Shown piece after piece: positions 1 through 28,300 of a stretch of DNA of 55,000 nucleotides. The translations under genes were made by a program, and so were the position numbers. How positions within the stretch are numbered: position 1 is the first letter of the stretch; every line of letters starts with the position of its first letter. The notes under the pieces are model-generated. The model was not told the DNA's origin. It saw only the letters and a program-made list of their open reading frames with translations, and made no database searches. Source of the DNA: Symbiodinium natans (taxonomy: Eukaryota; Sar; Dinophyceae; Suessiales; Symbiodiniaceae); NCBI GenBank assembly GCA_905221605.1, contig CAJNDS010002190.1:578338-633337 (forward strand), given 5' to 3'.

Positions 1-130
1 CCCAAGCTACTCGGGGCAAGCCATGCCTCTTTGTCATAGCTGGGTAACATTTTGTACAATTGCAAGGGTACTTAAAACCCAATAAGGAATAAGCATTTAA
101 GTTTTTAATATTGTCCCAACAATGAACTAG

Positions 131-1454
131 GCCTGTGGACAATGGTCCAGGCTATGTGGGGCAAGCCGCGCGTGTGGACGATGGTCCAAGCTCTGCGGGG
201 CAAGTGGACCTTGTCATGACCAAGTCTGAAGCTGGTACGCTGTTGGTGACTGCGTCTCTGGCATGTGTGGCTGGTGCTGCTGGGGGCTTGACTTTGGCTT
301 CCATGTGGATCGTTTTGGCCCAGGTCTGTGCCAGCACCATCGTCTACTTTTCACTCTATGCCATTCCGACTCTGCTCCTGGTGGCGGGGGTCCTGGCACT
401 GCTGGCTGGGAGTGGCAACAGTGGACTCCTGCTGTGCCTGGTTGGCGGTCTATCACTGGCCGTTACGAAGTGCTGGGCTCGTTATATCCCTTTCACCATT
501 GAAGTTATCCAGATGGTCTCCACAGCCTTCAGTGAGAACTCAGAAATGGTCGCCATATCTGCAGTTGGAGGTTTGCTCGGGCCTGTTTGGTTCGTATTGG
601 TGGCACTGGGCTATGCAGCATGCCTCTCCAAGCTTTCAGGTGGATCTGTCGGAGATGGTTCGGACGAACGTCATGGTGGTTTAGGGTACCTCTTCCTCTT
701 TGTGCTCATCTGGGGCAGTGGCGTGATCCAGAATGTGTGCCACGTGGCCTATTCCGGTGTCTTCAGCCGATGGTACTTTGAGCAACGCGAGTCACCCCTT
801 GTGAGCAGCCTCTATGTGGCCACCGTCACATCTTTTGGCAGCATTTGTTTTGGCACCATGACCATGGCTGCCATCCAGACTGTAGAAGCCATTGTCCAGG
901 GTGTGCAAGAGCAGGCCGCAGAGGAGGGCAACGTGGTTCTTTGTGTGATAGCCCTCATCTTGCAGTGCATCATTGCATGCATTGGAGATTTGATGGAGTA
1001 CTTCTCTCAGTGGGTCTATGTGATGTGTGCCATACGTGGAGGTTCCTTTTGTGGCTCTGCCCGGGGTACTTGTGCCCTGTTTTCCTGCGCAGGGATGAAG
1101 CCCATCATGGGAGGCCTTCTGATAGACCCCGTGGTGACCTTGGGATGTCTGTTCGGCGGGCTGGGTGGCATGGGCTTCGCTGCTTTTGCCGCGTTCACGC
1201 GTGCGTCTGGAGCTGGCAACATGTCACGTGCAGATGTGATCGGTCTCTGTGCTGTGCTGGGGCTTGTAAGTGCCCTCATCTCTGGTGCAGGAGGTATGGC
1301 AGTCCTGAGCAGTGGGACCAAGGCAATCTTGATGTGCTGGGCAGAGGATCCAGATCGCCTGCATCAACGTGGCTTCGAGGATTTGCATGCAGAGCTCAAG
1401 TTCAAAGCCCGTGAATTCACCGGGTTTGTTGAAAACAAACCGCAGACGCCGTAG
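131..1454 (+). CDS. Choline transporter-like (SLC44/CTL family) protein, C-terminal exon
   Basis: The frame is closed by a stop at 123-125 and opens after an AG at 129-130, so this is probably the last exon of a longer gene whose 5' exons lie outside the window. The first in-frame ATG is at 216 (412 codons) and is an alternative start. The protein is strongly hydrophobic with about nine membrane segments. Family-like stretches include RYIPFTIEVIQMVSTAF followed by a long helix, FSRWYF, TSFGSICFGTM and YVMCAIRGGSFCGSARG. These resemble the conserved C-terminal half of SLC44/CTL proteins, which carry choline and related solutes across plasma or organelle membranes. Family members are usually 600-700 residues, so about a third is missing here. 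The C-terminal tail after the last helix (WAEDPDRLHQRGFEDL onward) is hydrophilic. Family assignment is from remembered motifs; the transported substrate is unknown. Confidence 0.72.
135..212 (+). repeat. Two tandem 39-bp in-frame repeats at the start of the SLC44-like exon
   Basis: Units at 135-173 and 174-212 encode VDNGPGYVGQAAR and VDDGPSSAGQVDL. A degraded related copy (CAAGCTACTCGGGGCAAGCC) lies at 3-22 outside the frame, so the unit has also been copied into the adjacent non-coding DNA. Confidence 0.6.
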
Positions 1455-2975
1455 ACGTCGCAGACGCCGCAGCGTCGTTTCTTCCGTGACGTGACACATG
1501 AGCTCAGTCACATTCATGTTGCACTGCTTTTAATATACAGGGCCCCCCGCCCCGCCAACAAATGTGGACCCTCTGTAAACGCGTGACGCGGCGACCCCCC
1601 TAAACAAATTGGGGGGGGGGGGAATCGCCCTCAGGGCCTCAAGCCTTTAGGACCTCAAGGCCCGAAGCTTTCCAGCCTTTAAGATTCGTGGAACCCAAGG
1701 CCTTCAGAACCTCAAGCCTGACTGCGTAACCCCTTAACCCTGAGCACAAACCATGAAAGCAATCATCCGGAAAAAAGAGCTGTGTATTATGGAGGGTGAC
1801 CAGACAAAGACAGTCCGGCCGGCCCGTGGGCTACCTATCACGAAATTTGTTCGGGGCCTCGTTTCGTAAGACTTTACATGGAACTGGCCGGTCTTGGCTT
1901 TCTGGATTCTACGGCTCTTGCTCTTTAAGATTCCTGGAGCCCAAGCCCTCAGGGCCTCAAACCTTACCGCGTAAGCCCTGAACCCTAAACACAAACCCTT
2001 AACAAAACAAAAATAACCGTCCGGCAAAAAACTTGTGATAATAGCGGGTTGCACCAACAAACTCTCAGTCCGTAGCATAAATTTTCGAAACCTGTGATTA
2101 TGGACCCCTGCTTTTATTAAAAGCAGTGCAACATTATCCCATGCATCCGCTTTGGCGGTTTGTTTTGGTTTCCTTCTTTGCCATCTGGCCAACTCTGCCG
2201 TGTTTTCCATCTGGCCAACTCTGCCGCTTTTTAATTGGCGACCTCGGAAAACGTGACCCCCTGCCGCCTGCGGACGTCTGGGACCGGACTGAAGTGCAGA
2301 GAACCCCAGCGTTGTCCAGAGCGTAGAAGGGAATAATGTCCGCTTATCTTGGCTTAGTGCAGTAGAGACAGCAGGGCTCGCGGCTCGCATGTGGGCTCGG
2401 CCGCGGCGAGGCACGGATCCACGATGTCAGGATGCCTTGCTTCTTTGCTCATGATTGCTCACCCTAAACCCTAAACCCTAAACCCTAAGCCCGAAGCCCT
2501 AAACCCTAAACCCTGAGCCCTAAACCCTCAACCGCTCCTTTTTGATGATTCTGTCAGGAGACCATGGGATACGGCTCGGGCGCGGGGGCAGCCCGGGAGG
2601 GAAGGCGAGCTTCTGAAGATCTCTCTGCTTAGTCAGAACAGCTGTTTTGGGATTATGGTTTAGGGTTTTAGGGTTTAGGGTTTAGGGCAGAAGCTGTTTG
2701 GGGATTATGAGTCACAGACGGTTTTTGCGGACGGGTTTGCGTGCGCATCCTTTGTAAGCTTCTCGGGAGCTGGGCCACTGTGAGCCAAGAAAACCCCCAA
2801 ATGTCGGACCGAATCCTGCCGTCGCCAACGCACAGTAGCAATCTGGGAGGCCGAACCTTCTTGGAGCTCCTCCAAGGGTTGTGTAGGAGGGGAGCTTCGG
2901 ATTCGTTGAGGAGGGCCTGGGGTTTTAGGTCTCAGCGCCGCGCTCAGTGAAGAGCTTGCTGCGCATGCATGGGGT
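1455..2975. other. Non-coding stretch after the SLC44-like gene
   Basis: No coding sequence is recognised on either strand. It has a poly-G run (1610-1621), scattered fragments of the kind 'cctcaagcctttagg' and 'gcgtaaccccttaaccctga', and telomere-type tracts at 2463-2530 (CCCTAAA) and 2657-2688 (TTTAGGG). A short open stretch from ATG 2562 (MGYGSGAGAAREGRRASEDL) follows an AG and could be a first exon, but nothing confirms it. Confidence 0.5.
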
Positions 2976-3104
2976 GTGCCGCCGAGGTGCTCTCAGCCAG
3001 GGGTCGATCCTCCCCGGGACATGTGCTTGACAGCGCCGGCGCCTCAGCCTGAGTGCACGCCAGATGTCAGCTGTAGATGTCCTGGACGCCTGAGAACATT
3101 GATC

Positions 3105-3232
3105 TGGCTTGCATTACTAGTTTGGGCCATGTCGGTCAAAGTCACTGTGGCGGATCTCGTTGGACGCTCGTTGTAGCTTGAGCTTCCTGCCACGGAAATG
3201 GCGAAAGCCATCAAGGATGCCACGGCGAAATC
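3105..3232 (+). pseudogene. Possible broken coding fragment (ubiquitin-like N-terminus?)
   Basis: The + frame reads MSVKVTVADLVGRSL, then a TAG at 3174-3176, then in the same frame LELPATEMAKAIKDATAKSWG. The two halves run together as one plausible beta-grasp (ubiquitin-like) opening interrupted only by the stop. It may be a dead gene fragment, or two exons read through a very short intron. No downstream partner exon was found. The ubiquitin-like idea is inference from residue pattern only. Confidence 0.25.
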
Positions 3233-3401
3233 CTGGGGCCTCAGGGTTCAGGGTTTAGGGTTTAAGGGCTGGGGCTGAGCGCATGGATGAGGAGAAGTGA
3301 AAGTTTCCTGAAGGAGGGTCAGATGGAGACTCGGTCGGCCCTGGGGGCATGTTGTATTTTCCCCTCAGTGGCTTTCAGAGGATCACACGGAATATTTTCC
3401 C

Positions 3402-3517
3402 CCTGGTTCTTAGTAATGAGGGAATGAGGGCCCTGCATAATCCCTTAGAGGGTGTATATATATATATATATATATACATACAGGGTGCTCATTCCCTCAT
3501 TCCCTGCTAAGAACCAG
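3402..3517. repeat. Inverted-repeat hairpin with a (TA)n loop
   Basis: The left arm at 3402-3435 (CTGGTTCTTAGTAATGAGGG and on) is matched by the reverse complement of the right arm at 3481-3517 (ending CCCTGCTAAGAACCAG), with few mismatches. Between them lies a (TA)n run at 3454-3478. The roughly 35-bp arms could form a cruciform or RNA hairpin. It looks like a small MITE-like or foldback element. Confidence 0.7.
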
Positions 3518-3559
3518 CCAGTTCTTCAAGAGAGGCGCTCCCAGGCGGTCGGCCCTTCA

Positions 3560-5661
3560 TTTCGCGTCACCCGAAGCCCGAAGCCCGAAACCCTGAACCC
3601 TAAACATTCAAACCTAAACCTTAAACATTCAAGCCTTATCCCTAAGCCCTCAAGACAAAATACATAAAGGTTGTAGGTGATATCCTTGTGAATTTCCCAA
3701 GCCGTTTGTCTAAACACCTGGCAAGCCAAGCTTCAGGAGATTAATCCAAGGCGTTTGTTTGTCTAAAAAGGCACAAGCCGAGTTGGAGAAAATTGTGGGA
3801 GGCCAAAAGGCCCAACGAAACGAGGACATGCATGCATCTTGAGAGACCCCAAAACCTTAAGGATTGGGAAGACCGGGTTGCACCCAGGGACGCCTGTTGC
3901 TTGAGGGCCAGGTCGGACAACCAACAGAGGTCTTTTCTGGGAAGTCCCACAAGTAGGTTTTGAAATTATTCGGGGCGCTCTAGCGGGGACGGCTGTGCGT
4001 GGAATTTGCTAGGGGGGATCCCCTGGGCTATAGCATATTATAGCATGGCTCAAGAGCTTCAGCAGGGAAAGTTCATGCTCAACTGCTTCTTTGTGCATGT
4101 CGAACCGCAGTCCTACTGCGGACGGAGGAGATCTGCACCATCCGTGCTACCCTATCTCCTGCCTTGAGGGCCCAGGGACACAACTATCAAGGTTTCGGGT
4201 ACATCCCCCCTCTGAATGTCTGCAGCCCCTGATCATGGTTGGGTCTCTGGACCCTTAGCGCCAGGAATTTCCCTATCCTAAGGGGTCTTAATCGCCCAAA
4301 GTATGTATTGCACTATTCAAGCCTCCGGGCCTAGAGCAGATTTCATCTACTGTCTTAATCCGCGAAGGTACGTTTTTAGGATCTTCCTGGGCTGCAAGAT
4401 GTCGCAGCAGACATCGCCGAGATTCCTGCATCTCTCAATGACAACGGTTTTGAGCTGAAAGTTTGCAGCTTTGGATGTTTTTTTATGATCCCTCATAGTT
4501 GTGTGGTGCAACCTATTGGAAAAAGCAGGGGGCCTTTGAAGTACCACCCCAGCTACTGGCTTCAAGGTTAAGACCCTTGTCATACCCCGTGCAACCTCTA
4601 GAAAGTCTTGTATGTCCCTTATGGAGTCAAGAGTTTGCGGGCGACCACAGGGTTTTGCCAGTCAAGCCTGCTGTTTTGGGTATCGAATGGCCCAAAATCC
4701 ATACAGGGTCACAACGAGTATACAGCAGACGATCAACCCTTGAGTGTTTCACAGTACCCGGCCATTGTTTCCATGATAACCCCGTCCGAAAGTAAGTGCA
4801 GGAGTAGTTGCAATGCTCGTGATTTTTTGAGCTTTCCCGGACAACACCGGTCTACGCTCCAATGCCTACAATCTCAAACTACAAGCCGCAACAAACAACC
4901 CTGGGCCCAACACTCATACACACTCTAAGCGTGCTCTGTCGCAGCTGAAGTTCCCCAGCACGTCCTGCAAAGATTTCCCTGCAAAGGCTCTGGGGGACGA
5001 CTTTTGGTTTCCGTTCAGCTCCCGGAACCGGGTTGAACCCAGGTTCGAGCCCCCATCCCCCCCCCCCACTTTGCTCCGCCCCGCTTGGCGAGTCATTGGT
5101 GTAGCCTGTTTGCAGGTTAGATGCCAGATGTTTTTTTCATCCGCAATCGCAGCTGACGGCTCACAGCGCAAGGAGCCTGGTAGGTCTAATGAAGTGACAA
5201 TGCTGTTTATCAAGGATCGGATAAGCAGCATGCGCTTGGCCACGTTGCAAGCTTTAGCAAGGAGAGGGTTAGCCACGCACATTGACGTATATAACTTCCC
5301 TTGCTCATGGCATGACGCCATGCCTGGCATGGCTCATCTTCTTGCAGTCAGTCAGGCTCTCTGGAATGCGCTCACTTTTAGCCGGTGCACTTAGGATAAG
5401 TCGAGTGGCACCAAAGATACGACAATGATGCTTTCCCAAATCTGACGATTTCTCATTCAAGTGTGAGTACTGCAGCCAACACTGTGCAAAGTTACTGCAA
5501 AACTGCACGGCGCATCCGGCAGGGGCATCCGAAACCCCAAAACCCCAAAGCCCTAAAATCCTGAACCCTGAACCCTAAACCCTAAACCCTAAACCTTGAA
5601 CCCTAAACCCTAAACCCTAAACCTTAAACCCTAAACCCTAAGGTTCCACACCAACTGTCAG
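3560..5661. other. Non-coding stretch before the Kelch exons
   Basis: No gene is recognised. A 38-codon open frame from ATG 4045 (MAQELQQGKFMLNCFFVHVE onward) has a protein-like composition but no support. CCCTAAA tracts occupy 5556-5640. The first exons of the Kelch/GPS gene should lie here or further upstream but were not identified. Confidence 0.4.
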
Positions 5662-23421
<17,760 letters not shown>

Positions 23422-24002
23422 CGGTCTGCGCGGAGCCGGCGTTCGGAAGCTCAGCTACCTCTGCAGCGGGGGCTACCCCTTCGGGAGCCCCTAGCTGCAT
23501 GGAGGCTTTCTGTACTTCGTGGCCAATTTTCTGGTAGCGGGGCTTCCGGCGCGTTTTGTTTTAGTTCTGTGCCAGACATGAGCGCGCTCACTCGGCAAAC
23601 AGCTCGGCGGTTGCAAAACAGACCCTGGGCCTGTGATAGGCAAGTGACGTGCGGACTGTGACAGGTGGTTCAAATGCGGGTTCGAAGCTGAGGCGTTTGG
23701 AAACCTTGCCAGTTCGATACAGCCCCAAATATAAGCCCTAGGAACTTCCTTCTTAGTCACCACCCCTAAAACCCTAATGCCTAAATTCTAACCCGAAACC
23801 CTAAACCCTAAACCCTAAACCCTAAACCCTAAACCCTAAACTCCGCTTCCATCAAAACCCCGGAGCCTTGAAGTGCACGGAATGTGCATGCCGGCTTGGT
23901 CGCTCACGAGACTTCGAGACTTGCTGAGCCAAGAGTCCATCTCTCTCTCTCTCTTTCTATATATATAGATGTATATAGATATATTAGATATCGAATATGT
24001 AG

Positions 24003-24033
<31 letters not shown>

Positions 24034-25270
24034 TACATATCTACTGGTTCTTAGTTCCAAACCCTGGGGCTTAGGGTGTGGCTCAGTGCGCACCCCGTGT
24101 GGACGCAGCTTTTTGGCCAGGGAGAGATAAGGACATGACACCCTCTCAGGGATCCCCAAGCGCAGCCACCTTCAAGCCCGCAAGCTTCTAACCCCGAAAC
24201 CCCGAAACCTGATGACCTCGGACCAGGAGCTTGAGCCTATCGCACTGCAGTGTTGTGGTTTAGGGTTCAGGGTTTAGGGTTTAGGGTTCGGGTTTAGGGT
24301 TTAGGGTTTAGGGTTTAAGTTATCATCTTAGTTGTCATCTTTGTTGTCATCTTTGTTGTAGTAGCCACCACCAGCATTGCCAGCAAACAGGTAGCAGCAA
24401 CTCAAATGGCATGGCAACTCCTGTTGCTGCTTCGTTCATGCTGTTGTTTCCTGCCTTGTGCCATGTTGACCGTTGAACTCTATGTGCTGCAGGACCTGCA
24501 TTCCGTGCTGCTGTGCAGCCTCTAGCTTTGGTCTTAAGTAAACCCTAAACCCTAAACCCTAAACCCTAAACCCTAAAACCTAAACCCTAAACCGGATACC
24601 TTTGGGATTCGAGTTCCAGGCGTCAAAATTTGGTCCCATGATGCAACACGTCGGACATGCGCAGTGTCAGCCGGCTTCCAGGAGAAGAGAAAGCCTCAGT
24701 GAAGCTTGCTGTCATCCGGTGGACAAGGCCCTGTATGCGGGGTTTACGAGAATACGGGACCTAATATATACCCCAAATCGTAAGATTCTGCCAGGATTCC
24801 CTTGTAGTAAGGACCCGGATAAGGCACCCTGAATTTCGGAAGACCCTAAACCCTAAACCCTAAACCCTAAACCCTAAACCCTAAACCCTAAACCCCAAAC
24901 CCCAAACCCTAAACCCCCGTATGTTGCGGGGGACGCACACAGACTTGCACTTTCGGGGAGATGAAGCGTTATACAGGGTCGGAATAACTACAAATAATTA
25001 AGTAACATTCTCCTACGGTCCCTTTGTAGTTAAAGCATAAAACCTTGTTCTAATTATTCAGGCCCTTGTACTATGTCGTTGTGTTCAGAACATGTGCCTG
25101 AGCCCACACCAGACTCCCAACCTTTGATGCTGGCCTTGCTTTCCAGGATGGCAATCGGATACCGTGGATTCAGAGTCCAGCACTCGCCCCAGCGTCTCAA
25201 CGAGGGTGTCCACGCCCGAAACTCTTCCTCAACTCCAGGTCGTCTAGACTTGTAGCACCTGCGACATCAG
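23422..25270. other. Intergenic stretch, receptor gene to channel gene
   Basis: It probably contains the receptor 3' UTR, CT/TA microsatellites (23940-24035), three 12-bp GTTGTCATCTTT units (24322-24357), CCCTAAA arrays (23800-23848, 24540-24596, 24842-24915), a TTTAGGG block (24257-24317) and a family-1 repeat. An open frame from ATG 25073 (MSLCSEHVPEPTPDSQPLML) may be the channel's first exon. The +1 frame near 25160-25240 is Ser/Thr-rich (DSESSTRPSVSTRVSTPETL), as channel N-termini often are. Neither is proven. Confidence 0.4.
24735..24845 (+). repeat. Dispersed repeat family 1, copy c
   Basis: Carries GGGGTTTACGAGAATACGGG, GGATTCCCTTGTAGTAAGGA and ACCCTGAATTTCGGAAGACC. Confidence 0.65.
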
Positions 25271-25322
25271 GCTGCCGATATCTTCTTCACGGTCCTGATC
25301 GTGCTGAGCACGATCCTTCTAG
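25271..25322 (+). CDS. Channel exon, S1
   Basis: Acceptor CGACATCAG. It encodes ADIFFTVLIVLSTILL and ends in phase 1. The intron starts GC (GCGCCC). With the next exon it reads LLGVDIELGLRQ, a typical end of S1. Confidence 0.65.
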
Positions 25323-28300
25323 GCGCCCTGCGACCGGCATGGGCGAATGCGACTAAAACTCAGGAGCTGCGATTTTCAGCCCAAGCCCGAAGCCCTAGCC
25401 CAAGCCCTAAACCCCAAGCCCTAAACCCTAAGCCCTAAACCCTAAGCCCCAAACCCGAAGCCCTAAACCCTAAGCACTAAACCCGAAGCCCCAGAAATCC
25501 ATGCCTCGAGCCGCCGACCTGCCTTCGTGTTATCTCACACCCCCAATGCGCCAGCAAGAGCACCAAAGGGTTCTCTAAACCCTTAAGCCTTAGACCCCAA
25601 ACCCTAACTCTAAACCCTAACCCCTAACCCCTAAACCCTAAACCCTAAGCCCCAAACCCCAAACCCTACATCCTTACAAGCTTCTAGTGCCCCTGGACTC
25701 CTGAAGCCCGCACAGATTCGCCGTTTAGGGTTGAAACCCTAGAAATCTAAACCCTCAACCCTCCTCTTCTGGGCCAGGTGTGGATATCGAGCTGGGACTG
25801 CGCCAGGTGGCGGAGGCCTGTTCTTTTTCGTTTTCGGCTTTCGGGGTTTAGGGATTTCGGGATTTCGGGTTGAGGGTTGGGATTTTAGGGTTTAGGGATT
25901 TCGGGTTTAGGGTTTTGGGATTTAGGGATTTGGTTATAGGGATGTAGGGATTCATGGTTTAGGGATTTAGGGTTTAGGGTTTATTTGGGGTTTAGGGTTT
26001 AGGGATATTTAGGGTTTAGGGATTCAGGGTTTAGGGAATGGGGTTGAGGGGCCCAGGAATCCCCGAAACCTCAAATACTTGTCAGCCCGGTGATGCCCTT
26101 TTGCCCGATTTTGGTTCAGGGTTTAGGGTGTATTCACGGGGTGGGTATCTGAAGGGAGGGCGGGAAGTTGACAGGGCTGCCTGTCAAGTTGCGCACGTGG
26201 TTCTTTGCTTTTTGGTGCTCTCGGTTCGGCCTAACAACATCTCGTCTACAGTATACCCAGCTTAGGAGTCGGCACACGTCTGATTGGGTGTAAGCACACC
26301 GCAACTCACCACCATACCCTAGCCCTAAACCTAAATCCTAAACCCTAAACCCTAAACCCTAAACCCTAAACCCTAAACCCTAAACCCTAAACCCTAAACC
26401 CTAAACCCTAAACCCTAAACCCTAAACCCTAAACCCTAAACCTAAACCCTAAACCCTAAATCCCAAACCCCTACACCCTAAACCTAAACCCTAAACCCTA
26501 AGCCCTAAACCCTAAACCTGGCAACGGTGTTGCACCCCGGTGAAATCCACACCGCAGGGGTTAAGATCAAGGGCTTCGGGGTTTGTGGCCAGACAATCCC
26601 CGAATCTTCTATCTAGGGCCGCCCCGACAAAAGGGGCCGCGGATTCAGAGAGCGGATTAGGCTTTAGGGTTTAGGGTTGCTTTAAACGGATTGTCGGACC
26701 CTTGGCTGGACCAGGACCCAGGTGTACAGTTCAGAGGGTTCAGGGTTTCGGGCTTGGGGTTTAGGGTTTAGGGTCTAGGGTTTAGGGTTTAGGGTTTAGG
26801 GTTGTGCGCAGGAGAGGGTGTGCGGGGCAGGGCTTCGTGAGAGACCGAGACAGGGCTCAGCATGAGCAAGTTTACCCGAAAGAGGGCACCCCACATGTTA
26901 GGCCCAATGCCTAAGCCATAAGCTGTAAACCCTTCACCCTAAACCCTAAACCCTAAACCCTAAACCCTAAGCCCTAAACCCTAACCCCACATCTTGGGTG
27001 GTCGCTGAGGACTGGCGGGATGTGATCTCGTGGATTCAGCCGGCGGACTCAGATGCTCGGAAAGTCTTCCCCTAAACCCTAAACCCTAAACCCTAAACCC
27101 CAGAACCCTAGACCCAAAACCCTGTACCCTAAACCCAAAACCCTAATCCCTAAACCCTAAACTTTGAGCCCCTTAACCCTTTAAGCATGAATTTGAAGAT
27201 TCTCGGGGTTGGCGCATATTCAGCGTCCGAATGGCTACAATGCTTGGGGCTTTAGGGGGCTCGAGGTTTTGGAGGACTTGCGCCCGTGAGTTTCCGTTCT
27301 ATCTGAGGTGCTGGTGAAGGGTTTCGGTTTCGGGTTTAGGAGTTAGGGTTTAGGGTTTGGGCTCTTTTAGGGTATTCTGTGTGTTTTGGTTGGGCATGGC
27401 CGATATCAGAGTGGCGGCTGTGCTTTGTTGCCCCTTGGTGGTGTATATTCTTTCTCCTGCCAAGGGCAACAAGCAACCCGTAGCAGGGTTCGGGTTTAGG
27501 GCTTAGGGCTTAGGGTTTTTAGGGTTAGGGTTTAGGGTTTAGGGTGTAGGGTTTAGGGTTTAGGGTTTAGGTTTAGGGTTTAGGGTTTAGGGTTTAGGGT
27601 TTAGGGTTTAGGAGGATTCTCATGCCGCCCGGCTTGCCGATAAGCAAATCCCCACAGGAAGGTCTTAAATTCTTAAAACATCCCAATTCCTGAAACCCCT
27701 AAGCCCTCAAGCCCTCAAGCCCTAAGCCCTAAGCCCTAAGCCCTAAGCCCTAAACCCTAAACCCTAAACCCTAAACCCCTAAACCCTAAACCCTAAACCC
27801 CAAACCCTAAACCCCAAACACCCCAAAGCCCCCAAACCCTCAAACACAGTCTCTCAGGTTCGGGTTGCTGCTGATCTTCGTCGTGGAGCTTGTGCTGCGT
27901 GTTGGGCTCCCAGGGTTCCTTCACGTTGAGGCTCAGTGTGTAAGGCGCAGGCTTTGAGTTTAGGGTTTTAGGGTTTGAGGTTTGGGGTTTGGGGTTTGGG
28001 GTTTGGGGTTCAGGGCTTGGGGTTCAGGGTTTGGGGTTTAGGGTTTGGGGTTTGGGGTTTAGGGTTAAGGGTTTGGGGTTCAGGGTTTGGGGTTTAGGGT
28101 TTGGGGTTTAGGGTTTGGGGTTTCGGTTTGGGGTTTAGGGATTTAGGGTTTAGAGGTTCAGGAAGCCCAGCGAGTTCGGAATGCCATTCGCTCTGAATTG
28201 GCCCACTTCTCTGTATGATGGTCCCCTGGTGTGTCGCCTGCCCCCCCCTCCCCCTTCTCCACCGGGAAACCTTTCTGGGTTGAGGGTTTCGGGTACTGAG

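Noticed and set aside
4914-5330. 138-codon - strand open frame
   Set aside because: No recognisable motif, overlapped by a + strand frame of similar length, and opposite to all other genes.
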